64,000 bases of DNA from Craspedostauros australis (taxonomy: Eukaryota > Bacillariophyta > Bacillariophyceae > Mastogloiales > Achnanthaceae), in assembly GCA_026770025.1 (NCBI GenBank), contig JAMXDE010000012.1, positions 1,922,001-1,986,000 on the forward strand, given 5' to 3'. Made by a program: the position numbers and the translations under genes. The notes below the pieces were generated by a model. The model saw nothing but the letters and a program-made list of their open reading frames with translations, had not been told where the DNA came from and ran no database searches. This document shows positions 26,066-34,981 of the stretch, piece after piece (the stretch's first letter is position 1; each line of letters starts with the position of its first letter).

Positions 26066-29000
26066 CCTGCCATGAACGGGCACAGTCCAGCCCGGACACC
26101 AACGGACCCACCATACCCGGGGGCTCGAGATCGGATGAATCGAACACCCAGCAACAACACCTCGGCCAGCGACCTGACAAGAAGGCACCGACTCAAGTCA
26201 GGATCGCGGCCCTCAACGTAGGCGGACTGCCCCTACACCCCTCAGAACCCAAGAACGACAGCCTGTGGCAGACTATACGTCAACACGACATAGACGTACT
26301 CCTCATGACGGAAGTCGGCCTAAACTGGAGCCAAATCCCCACTGAGTCCACCCTGGTACGACGAGCTGAGAAGCACCTGCGGCTAGCCAAAGCCAGTACG
26401 GCACACCTCAGAACCGACGCCAAAGCTCCTCGCCAATGGGGCGGCACGGCAGTACTGGTGCATGGGAACATCTCAGGCAGAGTGCTCACGCGTAGCAACG
26501 ACCCCGAAGCGTGCGGCAGATGGTCCAGCATTCTGCTTCAAGGCCGGCAAGGCATCAAAGTCAGAGTTGCCTCGGTCTACGTGCCCACGAAGTCCACACA
26601 GACCGCAGGCACAGTGTACAACCAGCAAGCGGTGAAGGCCGCCCAAAGGAAGTCCACCCTGGATCCCATTGACCTGCTCATACACGATCTCCAAACTCAG
26701 ATCGCGGCATGGAAGCAGTCAGGAGAAACCATCGTCATCGGAGGTGACATCAACATGGACGTTCGCAACTCCAAGTTCACAGCCATGATGCAGTCCAATG
26801 GGCTCCATGAGCACCACACAGACCGCATCAATACACCCTATGCGACAATGATCCGCAACCGCAGCAGCACACCCATCGATGCCATATGGGCCACGCCGGA
26901 CATACTTCCCACACAACTTGGCCTGGCCCCCTACGCCGACTGGGATCATCGGCCAGTGTGGATGGATATCGACTCAGACAGCCTGTTTGGATCCACCAAA
27001 CAACCCACCACGCCCTTCACTGGACGACGCCTCCAGCTCAATCAGCCGTCCACGGTACGACGATATATCCATGCTTACGAAGCACAAGCAGAGCAGCTAC
27101 ACCTCCTCCAGCGAGCGCAGCTACTAGACCAGAGCATCAACGGCGACAGCATCACGCAAGCACAAATGCGTGCCCTCGAACAAATTGACAAAGACAGAAC
27201 CACCGCCATGATCAATGCTGAGCTCAAGTGCCGCAGAATTCGAGCAGGTCACGTGCCGTTTTCGCCCGTGGTGTCCAAACTACACTGGGAGCATCGGTTC
27301 TGGACGCTCAGCATCAAGCGACGGAAAGGGCACCACATCAAAGGCCGCACCACTGACAAAGCAAAGAAGAAAGGCGGCGTTACCCTACGCACCAAGGACA
27401 TGACGACGGCCGAAATGTACAAACGCCGCAACGAGTCATGGAAACGGTACAACCAAGAGAAGCGGCACGCTGAACAACACAGGCGATCCTTCCTTTCCGC
27501 GGACGAGGCAGAGGTCGAAATGGCCGGCAAAGACTCAGCGAAATACCGGGCTCAGATCCTTCAACGCGAGGAGACCAAAGCGACCTACCGACGCATTCGC
27601 TGGACCCTCCACGCCAACGGCTCCGACGCTCAGGTATCGATAGTCATCGATGACGGCCCCAACGGTAGCGGCGGCCTCCTCACCTCGGGAGAAGAAGTCG
27701 CGCAAGCCTGCTGCGCCAACAACGTCGACAAGTACAGCCAGGCGTGGCAAGCAGAGGTCTGCCAAACACCGCTGCAGCGCCTCCTTGGAAGATTCGGCAC
27801 GCGGCCCGGGGCCACAGCCATCCTGCACGGGATAGTGCCCTCCCAGGTTCGGTCCAGCACCAAGGACATGCTCCAAGCTCTGCGCCAACCAACCGAAGCC
27901 ACCCCATGGCCAGCCTCTCACGTCCACATCAGCCCTGCCGACCATACCGCAGGCTGGGCGAAAATCAAGGAAAGCACGTCGTCGGGCCCATCCGGCATAC
28001 ACTTTGGCTGCTGGAAAGCCAACGCCGCAGTGCCAAATCTGGCCGCAATTGACTCAATCATGCGGAGCATACCCTACCGCACCGGGTATAGTCTCAAACG
28101 ATGGCAGCAGTGCGTCAACATCCAGCTGCGAAAGAAACCAGGTAACCTTGCCGTGACCAAGACCAGAACAATAGGGCTGATGGAAGGAGATTTTAATATG
28201 AATAACCGGCTGCTCGGAAAGCAGGCACGGTCCCACGCCGAATCCAACAACACCATCGCAGCAGAACAGTTCGGAAGCCGGAGGGCCCACACTGCACAAG
28301 AAGTGCTGGTCAACACGGTCCTCATTGATGACATCGCCAGATTGACAGGAAAGCCATACGCCATCTGCTCCAATGACGCAAAGGGCTGCTACGACAGGAT
28401 CTCCCACTCAGTGTTCAGCTTGGCGCTTCAAAGGCAAGGCGCTCCCAAGGGGCCCATCACCAGCACACTCCGAACACTGCAGTCAATGACCCATCGCATA
28501 CGCACCTCCACTGGCACCTCCCGCTCGTCGTACAGCGGCAAGCAACGACACAACTACCTCCAGGGACTCGTACAAGGCCTAGGATCTGCACCTACAGGAT
28601 GGCTTCTCATCAGCTCCGCCATCCTCGACAGCATGCGTCATGAAGGCCACGGCCTCCGATTGCCGAACCCGGTCACGCAAGAGGAGCACACCCTGGTAGG
28701 GACGGCGTACGTGGACGACGCGAACATAATGCAAAGCTTGGAGCCGGCCTCCCCAGACACGCAGTCCCAAGTATTTCAACGTGCCGTGGATCGCTGGGAC
28801 AATCTGCTGACCGCGACGGGAGGTGCCCTGGAACCCACCAAAAGCTTTTGGCAACTTGTGCGGTTCCAGTGGAAGCGCCACAGGTGGGCGTACCACATCA
28901 GCCAACCGAGGGAAGGCATCAGCATGAACTCCCCATCCGGCGAACGCATTCGCCTGACAGTGGTCAGCCCCAGGACGGCGTCGAAATACCTAGGGATGAT

Positions 29001-31671
29001 GACCCGTCGTGATGGCCGTATGACGGAGCACACCTCCTACCTCGTCGAGAAGGCGCAAACATGGTCCGAGAGCGTGCGCACGTCACGAATCAGCAAGCAG
29101 GATGCGGAGATCGCCATGACAGCCGTCCTGTGGCCATCCCTGGAGTACTCGGCGCCAGCCACAACCATGTCCCGACAACAGTGGCACCAAGTGATGAGCA
29201 AGGCTCTCGTTGCCGCGCTCCCAGCCATGGGGATAGCTCGCACCATAGCGAGAGAGTATGTCCACGGCCCCAAGTGCTTCATGGGCCTGGGTGTTCGGCA
29301 TTTACACGTGGTGCAGACCGCCTCCCACCTCTCCCTAATCATGCGACATTTCGAGCAACCCACAGCCACCGGCCGTCTGCTCCGTGCCTCCTTCCAGCAC
29401 CTCACGTTGTGGACCGGCCTGCCTGGGCACCTCCAGAAGCATGAAGCCATCTGGCGCCAATGGACCAACACCACCTGGTGGCAACACACCTTCTCGTCGG
29501 CCTCGGATCTGGGCATCACCATGACGCTGTTGGGCGACCACTGGGCCCCACCCCGGGAAGGTGATGCGGCCATCATGCACCAGGCCATCGCAGCAGGAGT
29601 TCCTCCCAATACCCTGGCGTCTGCCAACGTGGCCAGGATCCACCTCCGCGCCATGTGGATGTCCGACATCGCGAACGCGAAGGGCGACAAGATCCGACCA
29701 AGCATTCTGCGGAGGGAGCGACTACCGGCGGGCAGCATCACGTGGCCAGCCACCGGCTCGGTCTCCCGCACGGCCTGGGAGGCATGGGAAACGGTCCTAT
29801 CAGCCTTGTCAGCACCTGATCGGCCAGGGTGGCATGTTCGCATGCGCCTGGGACCATGGGTGGCCCTCCCGGAAGGACGCGCGGCAGTGATGGAGGACGG
29901 CACTATTCAGCAGACCACGACGAGGGCCGGCCGCCCGCGCTCCACCACCATGCCGGTGCAGGTAGTCGACCGCGTGGTGCGCAGGTCTGTATCGACTACG
30001 ATATCATCAGGAGACTTCCGCAGCCCTTCCCCTCCAACCACCCTGCGGGAGATACTCTGCTCCAAAGGACCTGCCGCCTCCCACATGGTCGAAGAGATAC
30101 GTATCTATGGCGACGTGCATCAGATAGTGCGATCCATCGTATCGGGCGAGTGCGCAGCGTGCAGCGACGCATCCGCTAAGCACTGTATCGGCACGGCCGC
30201 CACCGTCGTGCAGAGCCTTCCCTCCAACAGCTCCCATCGCATAGTCGCCGTAATGGCGGTGCCCTCCGGTTCACACCCAACGGACTCCAACCGAGCTGAG
30301 CTCATGGGGGTCCTCATGTCCGTATGGATCACCACCTCCGTGGCAGAATGGGCGGGAGTGCAGGGGCGAGTGACGGTTGCCTGCGACAACAACCGGGCCC
30401 TCAGCTCGGTAAGTGCCAGCCGGTGGCCGGAGCCCCAACGCCATGACTTTGACATATGGTCCGAAATCGTGCGACAAGTGCGAGCATCGCCCTTGACGTT
30501 CAGTCAGCAGGAGGTGCAGGGCCACGCCGACAACGAAGGCCGGGAACTCACGGCGTGGGAGGAGATGAACGTCACCGCTGACGCCGCTGCTGGCCACTAC
30601 TGGGAGCAAGTATCAGCCCAGACCACCCTGCGGCACATTAGCGGCCCGGCCCAAACCCAGGGTTGGACCCTCCAAGCCGGTGCTGCACCAGTCTCTGACA
30701 CGGCGTACTGGACTCTCTCCTCGCGGCTCCGTGGGGATAACATTCAGCAAAAGTGGTGCAGCAGATGGGGTACGTCACGTCCCTCCGACGTCGACTGGAG
30801 ACCCATGACTGTGGTTTCAAAGAAATGGAGCGGCGGCAAACGTCGGACGTTGATAAAGCTGATGTCCGGCACCAGCGCCAGTGGGAGGAATATGCAGCGG
30901 CGACAGCAAGACGTCTCCGATGCGTGCCCCAGGTGTGGTGCGGCCGAAGACAATGGCCACATCCTGGTGTGCCGCAGCAAGGACAGCCAAGCCATATGGG
31001 CCAGGGCCATTGCTAAAGTGCGGTCAATCGTGCGACCGCCAACCACGCCTCCCCACATCGCCCAGCTCCTCTGCACGGCGCTCACACGGATCTCGACAGG
31101 CGGCCTTCCTCCGTCGGGCATCAGGCGATCTTCCACCCAGGCCCTTCAGCTCCGCCAACACCAGGTGGGGTGGGAGGCCATTGTGTGGGGTGGATGGGCA
31201 TCGGAATGGGGCACCCTCGCGCCCCCCATGCCGCAGAGCCGACGCCGACGAGCCCCCAAGCTCCTCCGGGACTGGCAGGTCAGCGTCACCAACGTCCTTT
31301 GGCACGCCGTGCTGGAGCAGTGGGGTAGCCGCAACGAGGCCAAAGCATCCGGCCACTCCCTGGAGATGACCGCTCTCCTGTACCAGCAGCTGCAGCTACT
31401 GAAAGAGGTCCCGGAGCATCGAGTCCCCGCCGTCCTGCGTGCGCTCTGGAGGCTGCCCCCGGCGGCCCAGCCACACTCCCCGCTCATACTCTGGATTCAG
31501 TCCATCACATCAGGTCTTGGCGACTCGGCACCACCTATCTCCCCGGTCCTTTCCAACTGGATGCGCAACCACCAGCGCAGCACGTGCGGCCACCGAGCTG
31601 TGCCCTCGCACCCTTCCGAGGCCACCAGGTCGCCATCCCGCCGCAGTACACCACCTTTTTCGCCTGACTGA
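26059..31671 (+). CDS. LINE ORF2 polyprotein: endonuclease, reverse transcriptase, RNase H
   Basis: 1870 aa with no break. AP-endonuclease domain from about residue 48 (RIAALNVGGLP, MTEVGLNW, VIGGDINMD near 228, YADWDHRPVW near 293). Reverse transcriptase about 640-990, with ICSNDAKGCYDRISHSV (motif A Asp) near 772 and GTAYVDDANIM (catalytic YVDD) near 880. RNase H about 1370-1520: a first Asp in CSDAS, DSNRAELMGVLM (Glu), VACDNNRAL (Asp) and TADAAAGHY (late Asp), so all four acidic positions seem present. A CPRCGAAEDNGHILVC zinc-binding motif lies near 1622. The ATG overlaps the ORF1 stop by 7 nt (ATGTTAG), suggesting translation by termination-reinitiation. The product nicks DNA and reverse-transcribes the LINE RNA at the target. 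Confidence 0.96.
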   Translation: MLACHERAQSSPDTNGPTIPGGSRSDESNTQQQHLGQRPDKKAPTQVRIAALNVGGLPLHPSEPKNDSLWQTIRQHDIDVLLMTEVGLNWSQIPTESTLVRRAEKHLRLAKASTAHLRTDAKAPRQWGGTAVLVHGNISGRVLTRSNDPEACGRWSSILLQGRQGIKVRVASVYVPTKSTQTAGTVYNQQAVKAAQRKSTLDPIDLLIHDLQTQIAAWKQSGETIVIGGDINMDVRNSKFTAMMQSNGLHEHHTDRINTPYATMIRNRSSTPIDAIWATPDILPTQLGLAPYADWDHRPVWMDIDSDSLFGSTKQPTTPFTGRRLQLNQPSTVRRYIHAYEAQAEQLHLLQRAQLLDQSINGDSITQAQMRALEQIDKDRTTAMINAELKCRRIRAGHVPFSPVVSKLHWEHRFWTLSIKRRKGHHIKGRTTDKAKKKGGVTLRTKDMTTAEMYKRRNESWKRYNQEKRHAEQHRRSFLSADEAEVEMAGKDSAKYRAQILQREETKATYRRIRWTLHANGSDAQVSIVIDDGPNGSGGLLTSGEEVAQACCANNVDKYSQAWQAEVCQTPLQRLLGRFGTRPGATAILHGIVPSQVRSSTKDMLQALRQPTEATPWPASHVHISPADHTAGWAKIKESTSSGPSGIHFGCWKANAAVPNLAAIDSIMRSIPYRTGYSLKRWQQCVNIQLRKKPGNLAVTKTRTIGLMEGDFNMNNRLLGKQARSHAESNNTIAAEQFGSRRAHTAQEVLVNTVLIDDIARLTGKPYAICSNDAKGCYDRISHSVFSLALQRQGAPKGPITSTLRTLQSMTHRIRTSTGTSRSSYSGKQRHNYLQGLVQGLGSAPTGWLLISSAILDSMRHEGHGLRLPNPVTQEEHTLVGTAYVDDANIMQSLEPASPDTQSQVFQRAVDRWDNLLTATGGALEPTKSFWQLVRFQWKRHRWAYHISQPREGISMNSPSGERIRLTVVSPRTASKYLGMMTRRDGRMTEHTSYLVEKAQTWSESVRTSRISKQDAEIAMTAVLWPSLEYSAPATTMSRQQWHQVMSKALVAALPAMGIARTIAREYVHGPKCFMGLGVRHLHVVQTASHLSLIMRHFEQPTATGRLLRASFQHLTLWTGLPGHLQKHEAIWRQWTNTTWWQHTFSSASDLGITMTLLGDHWAPPREGDAAIMHQAIAAGVPPNTLASANVARIHLRAMWMSDIANAKGDKIRPSILRRERLPAGSITWPATGSVSRTAWEAWETVLSALSAPDRPGWHVRMRLGPWVALPEGRAAVMEDGTIQQTTTRAGRPRSTTMPVQVVDRVVRRSVSTTISSGDFRSPSPPTTLREILCSKGPAASHMVEEIRIYGDVHQIVRSIVSGECAACSDASAKHCIGTAATVVQSLPSNSSHRIVAVMAVPSGSHPTDSNRAELMGVLMSVWITTSVAEWAGVQGRVTVACDNNRALSSVSASRWPEPQRHDFDIWSEIVRQVRASPLTFSQQEVQGHADNEGRELTAWEEMNVTADAAAGHYWEQVSAQTTLRHISGPAQTQGWTLQAGAAPVSDTAYWTLSSRLRGDNIQQKWCSRWGTSRPSDVDWRPMTVVSKKWSGGKRRTLIKLMSGTSASGRNMQRRQQDVSDACPRCGAAEDNGHILVCRSKDSQAIWARAIAKVRSIVRPPTTPPHIAQLLCTALTRISTGGLPPSGIRRSSTQALQLRQHQVGWEAIVWGGWASEWGTLAPPMPQSRRRRAPKLLRDWQVSVTNVLWHAVLEQWGSRNEAKASGHSLEMTALLYQQLQLLKEVPEHRVPAVLRALWRLPPAAQPHSPLILWIQSITSGLGDSAPPISPVLSNWMRNHQRSTCGHRAVPSHPSEATRSPSRRSTPPFSPD

Positions 31672-31784
31672 AACTCAACTGTTGCGTCCGTTCCCGCTGC
31701 GTGACTACACGTAGAATAAACGAGGCGGAATCAAAGCGCCCCCGGCGCATGACTTAACTGTTATAATCCTTGTGATATATATAT

Positions 31785-31802
31785 ATGAATTATCCCGAGA
31801 GA
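31785..31802. repeat. 18-bp target-site duplication, 3' copy (LINE)
   Basis: Exact copy of 23346-23363, directly after the (TA)n tail of the LINE and 28 bp from the stop codon of the cardiolipin synthase gene. Confidence 0.93.
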
Positions 31803-31830
31803 CGGAGTGCACTTGGGTCTTCTTCTCATT

Positions 31831-33419
31831 CTATTTCTGATGCACATCGACACCCTTGCTTGTATTGCTGCGTGGCGTGATCGTCTTCTTCGAATCGCCA
31901 TCATCGGATGCCGAGAATGAATTCGGCGTTGCCACTTCGCTGAAACCAGCGCTTCCAATGTACGAAACGATCGTCGCGACACTCGTGCCTCCAGTCATCC
32001 AGCTGATGATTGCATCAGGATGCATGATTGATTGAAACGGGATCAGGTGAGGAAGGGAGTGAGATACGAAGAGAATAGAGCCGAGTGAACAAGTCGCATG
32101 TCGTCAGAATTGATCGGGATGTGAAACGGGAAGTGCCGAGTGTGAGATCAATTGTAGCTGTTGATATTCGCATGATATTGCACACCATTTACGAACTTCA
32201 CCAGTGTGCGTCACCAGTGTGCGTCACCAGTGTGCGTCAACAGTGTGCTTCAACAGTGTGCTTCAACAATGAGCGTCAACAGTTTGCTTCAACAGTTGGC
32301 TTCAACAGTTGGCTTCAACAGTTGGCTTCAACAGTGTGCGTCAAGGTCACACAACTCAAGCTGATATGGCCGTGCCACTTTGGCTGCCAATGCCGGCGAT
32401 GAAGCGCACGAATCTGCGTACCAAAGACACTCCAATGCCGAATAATTCGCGTCGGGATTGAACTGTATCATCCACGGTCCACCCAGAAGCGTCGGTTCCA
32501 GAATCCCCATTCCCAACGTCGCGAATTGCAAGGCTGTGTTGATCTTCGCGATTGTGTTCGGTTGCACGGTGAGAGGCTCCGACAGCGTGGCGTTGCGGAA
32601 AATGTTCATGCTTCCGGTCGCCTTGCGGAGATATATCGCGCCGAAGCTCAGCAAGGTGAAGTCCTTGATGGCCCACAGCCCCACCAAAGCCGTGGGTAGC
32701 GTTCCGATGTGCCAAAGGCTGATAGCCAAAGCATTGATGACGACCTTATCGGCCATGGGATCGAGGTAAGATCCCAGGACAGTGGACATGCCGTGGTTCT
32801 TCGCAAGGTATCCATCGAGGTAGTCGGAAGCACCAGCCACGAGACACCCCATCAATGCCAAGCTATGTTGCTCGTTGATGACCCACATGGCCAGGAGCGG
32901 AGTGGTGGCCATGCGGGTGAGCGTGATAATGTTCGGAGGAGATCGCAGCTGATCCCATAATGTGGATGTGGTGTTTTCCGCCACCTCGTCGCTTGATGCC
33001 AATGTTTCACCATCACCATCAGCAGCCGTCGAATCAGCGCTTGTTCTCTCATCTATTTTCTGTATTTGCTGTCCATCATGCTGTGTGTGCTGGAGACGGA
33101 TCTCTGATTGCATCGAGCTGTGTAAGTTCTCATTGTCATCCTTTGGATCCTTCGTTTTGGCTAATATCACGCCGCTTGAATACGAGTATGAGTACAGATT
33201 GGATCGCTGAGATCGATGCAGATCAACTGATCTTCTTCCCTGATCATACGTGGACGGTGCATGCAGCGGCTGAGCCAAGAGTGCCATCGGCGATCTAGAT
33301 CCTCCCAACGCATGCATCCATCTTCTTTGGCTCGCAATGTCCTTGCCCAGCCGCAACGGTCGTACTCGTACGCAGCCCATTCTTCGTGACATCGACGCCG
33401 TCAAAATTCTGCAAAACAT
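31831..33419 (-). CDS. mitochondrial cardiolipin synthase (CDP-alcohol phosphatidyltransferase type), two exons
   Basis: Exons 33419-32422 and 32002-31831, intron 32003-32421 (GT-AG); joined they give 389 aa. The N-terminus MFCRILTASMSRRMGCVRVR is a typical mitochondrial presequence. The catalytic CDP-alcohol motif is DYLDGYLAKNHG followed by GSYLDPMADK (D-x2-DG-x2-A-K-x8-G-x3-D-x3-D, near residue 205), preceded by PNIITLTRMATTP; several TM helices follow. The enzyme would join CDP-diacylglycerol and phosphatidylglycerol in the inner mitochondrial membrane. The usual Arg of the motif is Lys here, as I recall for some cardiolipin synthases. Splicing into exon 2 restores a family-like end (CLCWMTGGTSVATIVSYIGS); the unspliced frame would end in unrelated residues. 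The frame is open upstream to ATG 33866, but that extra part buries the presequence. The LINE lies 28 bp past the stop. Confidence 0.87.
32198..32347. repeat. ~12-13-bp minisatellite within the cardiolipin synthase intron
   Basis: About eleven degenerate units of the type TCAACAGTGTGCT/TCACCAGTGTGCG, fully inside the 419-bp intron. Variation in copy number would change intron length without touching coding sequence. Confidence 0.85.
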
Positions 33420-34366
33420 CTCTCTATCGCATTTACGGTCGCAACCGCAGCTACGGACGCAGGCGACTTCCTGTCTTGGAGCAATGTACGTATGGAGCAA
33501 TGCGTGGAGAGCAGGGTGTGTACTCCATGAAAGTGTCTCCGTTTGAGCTTGTGGGCGAATGGAATGGAATGGAATGCTTATGCTTGTCCTTGTCTTTATC
33601 TTCGTATCGCAAGTAAGTTTGGTTGATGCTGCTGGAGTGGTCCAAACCACAACACGCTGTGGTCTGTTTGTGGCAAACGGAACGGCCGCCTTCGCCTCCG
33701 TGTCATCATTGTCATCTTCACCATCTCCATCTCCATGATCCACAACCTTCGAGGCGTCCACGATGGTGTCAACGTTGATGTTCGCGCTGTCACACGCTTT
33801 TTCGAAAAGACCCGCGCTGAGGCATGTTCTCATTTCCTCTGATTGGGTAATGAGCTTCCAATCCAATAGTCCATTGAGTCAATGGTGACATCATTTTGTG
33901 CTTTGGCCCTTCGCGATCGCTGTTCAGGCAGAGACGGCCGTGGCTTGTCGTCGTTCCGAGCATGACATTCCTGTTGCTATTGCTGCCGCCGTTGCCGTTC
34001 TTGCCGACAACGCATACTCACAAGATACGAGTGGAACATGGGGTTGGAGGTCATCGTTCCCTATCTGTTCTGCAGTGCGGGAATCCTCTGGGGGTCGAAG
34101 TAGCAGCGCACCATACTTCAAGCTACTGTCATCTGCACTCTCTGGTCTCTCTCTCTCTCTCTCTCTCTCCACGAGAAGTCGCAGAGAGTTGTACAAGATT
34201 GTCAGAATGCAGTACGAAATGCAGGTGCCTGTGATTTGAACAGTGTGTCTCTAGTGTATAGCTTTATGTAGGTACGGAGTCTATGGGTGTGCGACCTGTG
34301 TCCAGCCGAACATCGGGTTACATTCGGAATAGATATAGAGTAGCATGAAGCGTGTCTCCGAGCACT
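33420..34366. other. upstream region of cardiolipin synthase; possible short N-terminal coding segment at ~33.6-33.87 kb
   Basis: The cardiolipin synthase frame stays open on the minus strand to 33866. Its first ~85 codons (MDWKLITQSEEMRTCLSAGL onward, with an Asp-rich stretch) have gene-like composition, so they may be an upstream exon or a separate small ORF; I cannot decide. A CT microsatellite is at 34146-34170. Confidence 0.35.
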
Positions 34367-34981
34367 TTATGCGCAACGAGCCACCGTCTCGCCTCTCTGG
34401 ATACACCTTGGGAGGGTGGTCGATGATTGCGTCAATTGACGTTGCTGCTGCTTTGGCTGCTGTTGCTTCTGCTGCTGCTGCTGCTGCTGCTTTGGCTGAT
34501 CGGGAGCAGCGGCGTTGTTTTGGAGGAATGGCTGCATCGTGGCGCGTTCCTTGGACAGGTACGGCCGGATGATGTGCTCATCGAGGAGGGCGGTGCGATG
34601 CGCACGGCGATGGCACGGCGTCGACACGTTGGCGTAGGCGTCTGCGATGTGCTGTGGGTTGTGTGTCCCTTCGTGCATCTGGGCGTCCTGCTCGTTGAGC
34701 ACCATGTCGTATGCGAGTTCGCGGTTGAGGCTCAGCAGCGTCCTGCGATCGCCGACCAATCTCTCGAGACCTCTTGTGCAATACTGCTTGGACTCGCCCC
34801 GTTCCATGAGCCGCATGATCTTCTCGCACTTGCGAGAAAAGGTGCAGTAGTCGTCTTCGTTGTACCATGCCGCATCGATCTCCCTCTGCGTCAATTCGCT
34901 GAGAGAGATGGTTGCGCAAACCTCGTTGCTAGCTGCGAAGCGGACAGACTTCTTCATGTTGTTCTTGGTGGTAGTGGACAT
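34367..34981 (-). CDS. hypothetical protein with polyglutamine tract, diatom-type family
   Basis: 204 aa, one exon. The N-terminal half has the pattern KKSVRFAASNEVCATISLSE (residues ~10-29), then LTQREIDAAWYNEDDY, a run of basic/acidic helices with a Cys, and CTRGLERLVGD. This arrangement (basic-SVRFA, then an EIDAAWYNEDDY block, then RGLE) resembles a small-protein family I associate with diatoms, usually of unknown function. The C-terminal third is a Gln/Pro/Lys-rich tract encoded by CAG/CAA repeats (about 34440-34500), likely disordered. No signal peptide or TM segment. Probably nuclear or cytosolic; function unknown. Confidence 0.75.
   Translation of the reverse strand: MSTTTKNNMKKSVRFAASNEVCATISLSELTQREIDAAWYNEDDYCTFSRKCEKIMRLMERGESKQYCTRGLERLVGDRRTLLSLNRELAYDMVLNEQDAQMHEGTHNPQHIADAYANVSTPCHRRAHRTALLDEHIIRPYLSKERATMQPFLQNNAAAPDQPKQQQQQQQKQQQPKQQQRQLTQSSTTLPRCIQRGETVARCA

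Larger units (their letters stand above)
23364..31784 (+). mobile_element. complete-looking LINE (APE-type non-LTR retrotransposon with RNase H), 8.4 kb
   Basis: Two long uninterrupted ORFs, a short 86-bp 5' leader, an ~110-bp 3' UTR and a 3' end in a (TA)n tail rather than poly(A), bounded by an exact 18-bp target-site duplication. ORF2 carries an AP-like endonuclease, reverse transcriptase, RNase H and a zinc-binding motif in that order, the layout of the I/Tad/R1-like side of the LINE tree; the clade cannot be fixed by eye. Intact ORFs and perfect target duplications point to a recent insertion. It lies in sense orientation on plus, next to and opposing the cardiolipin synthase gene. Confidence 0.95.

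Noticed and set aside
32198-32347. CRISPR-like array
   Set aside because: Units are 12-13 bp with no unique spacers; it is a plain minisatellite in an intron of a eukaryotic gene.
33420-33866. N-terminal extension of cardiolipin synthase to ATG 33866
   Set aside because: It would place the mitochondrial presequence in the middle of the protein; ATG 33419 gives a typical presequence. A separate small coding segment there cannot be excluded.
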